From contig BIFV01000011.1 of NCBI GenBank assembly GCA_003990955.1, forward strand, positions 1-64,000: a stretch of DNA of 64,000 nt. The letters run 5' to 3'. Shown here in pieces: positions 63,319 to 64,000 of this stretch (the stretch's first letter is position 1; each line of letters starts with the position of its first letter). The notes beneath the pieces are model-generated. The model ran no database searches. It was not told the origin of the DNA and saw only the letters and a list, made by a program, of their open reading frames with translations. Source of the stretch: Sporomusaceae bacterium FL31 (lineage in GTDB: Bacteria > Bacillota > Negativicutes > DSM-1736 > Dendrosporobacteraceae). The position numbers and the translations under genes were made by a program.

Positions 63319-64000
63319 ATGTTCAAATGGGGCTTTCGCACCCGAATCTTAACTTCTTTTTTATTGCTGATTACCTTTGCCTTAGCACTGCTGGGCGGTT
63401 ACCTGTTATGGTTTTTTTATCAGCAAAACCTGGCTTCTCAGACGGCCCATCTGGTCACGAATGCAAAGATAACTGAGCAGCTTTTGGAAGAATACATGAA
63501 TGGCCCTCGCGAAAAAGCCAGTATTGACGAAAAAATTAAAGAATTAAGTACCAAGCTAAAGCTTCGAATCACGATTATTGACATTAGCGGCACCGTATTA
63601 GCAGATTCCTGGGAAAATCCCGCTGCCATGGAAAATCATTTGCAACGTGAAGAAGTTCAAACTGCATTAACCGCCGAATATGGCACTGCCATCCGCTATA
63701 GTGCCACAATTGGCCAAAATATGTTGTATGCAGCCATCCCCATTAAACGGGGCTCTGAATTAATTGGAATTGTCCGAACAGCCAACACCTTGGCTCCTGT
63801 TGAAGCAGATTTTGCCAACATTCGCTCCACCCTGCTGGCCGCAATCTTGTCATCTGCTTTGCTGACTATTTTTCTAAGTGCCCGGCTGGCCCGCAAATAC
63901 ACTGCCCCAATTGAAGAAATAACAGCCGCCGCCAAACAAATTGCCGATGGCGATTTAGAGCGCCGGGTCCATATCCGAACAGGTGATGAATTAGAACTGC
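63319..64000 (+). CDS. PhoR-like sensor histidine kinase (N-terminal part)
   Basis: 227 residues are visible before the window ends. TM1 about 10-32, an extracytoplasmic PAS-like domain (LSTKLKLRITIIDISGTVLADS), TM2 about 170-190, then HAMP (RKYTAPIEEITAAAKQIADGDLERRVHI). Domain order and location beside Pho-box genes match PhoR; the kinase core is outside the window. The ATG at 63319 has GGGAG eight bases upstream. No PhoP-type regulator gene precedes it. Confidence 0.75.
   Translation, partial: MFKWGFRTRILTSFLLLITFALALLGGYLLWFFYQQNLASQTAHLVTNAKITEQLLEEYMNGPREKASIDEKIKELSTKLKLRITIIDISGTVLADSWENPAAMENHLQREEVQTALTAEYGTAIRYSATIGQNMLYAAIPIKRGSELIGIVRTANTLAPVEADFANIRSTLLAAILSSALLTIFLSARLARKYTAPIEEITAAAKQIADGDLERRVHIRTGDELEL

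Overview
The window (64 kb, moderately AT-rich) looks like a chromosome segment from an anaerobic, endospore-forming Firmicute, most likely a Negativicute of the Sporomusaceae type. Evidence is spoIIE, yabP/yabQ, spoIID and a gerA-type germinant receptor operon, together with a Tat-exported membrane-linked [NiFe] hydrogenase and c-di-GMP proteins. The taxonomic call is inference. No rRNA, tRNA or CRISPR array was seen.

0-15 kb holds housekeeping genes, mostly on the minus strand: the end of a thioesterase-like gene, lysS-greA, a three-gene unit of two NAD(P)-dehydrogenase-like proteins with an HTH regulator and a strong upstream palindrome, an unrecognised gene with dusB, then coaX, birA and panC-panD behind a long leader that ends in a terminator. 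A plus-strand two-component pair and an asparaginase follow. 15-37 kb carries the conserved ftsH-hpt-tilS / spoIIE / S1-divIC-yabQ-yabP cell-cycle and sporulation block. This block is split between spoIIE and the S1 gene by a hydrogenase island (cytochrome b, hydrogenase large and small subunits, FixC- and FixX-like proteins, PAS-GGDEF protein). A gerA/gerB/gerC operon, a SpoIID-like lipoprotein and a chemoreceptor come next.

39-42 kb and 59-64 kb together form one phosphate-starvation block: pstS-pstC-pstA, an EAL-CBS-GGDEF protein, a zinc phospholipase C-like enzyme, a UgtP/MGDG-synthase-type glycosyltransferase and a PhoR-like kinase (cut by the window end). Four promoters here have the same design: TTAACA-like boxes at about 11-bp steps, then 20-21 bases, then a -10 hexamer. 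This predicts a PhoP regulon that couples phosphate uptake to replacement of phospholipid by glycolipid (phospholipase makes diacylglycerol, glycosyltransferase glycosylates it), with a c-di-GMP enzyme under the same control.

42,359-59,283 is a 16.9-kb integrated element that splits this Pho block. It is bounded by perfect 34-bp direct repeats, and the repeat itself is the triple PhoP box of pstS, so the element's tyrosine integrase appears to use a PhoP operator as its attachment site while leaving the pstS promoter intact. Inside are the integrase with paired arm-type sites at both ends, excisionase-like HTH proteins, a P4-type primase-helicase next to an AT-rich iteron/inverted-repeat region that may be its origin, a few phage-structure-like proteins without capsid, portal or terminase genes, small membrane and cysteine-rich proteins, a possible defence-type membrane protein, and a Ku-like gene remnant. 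It resembles a phage-satellite or plasmid-like integrative element more than a complete prophage.
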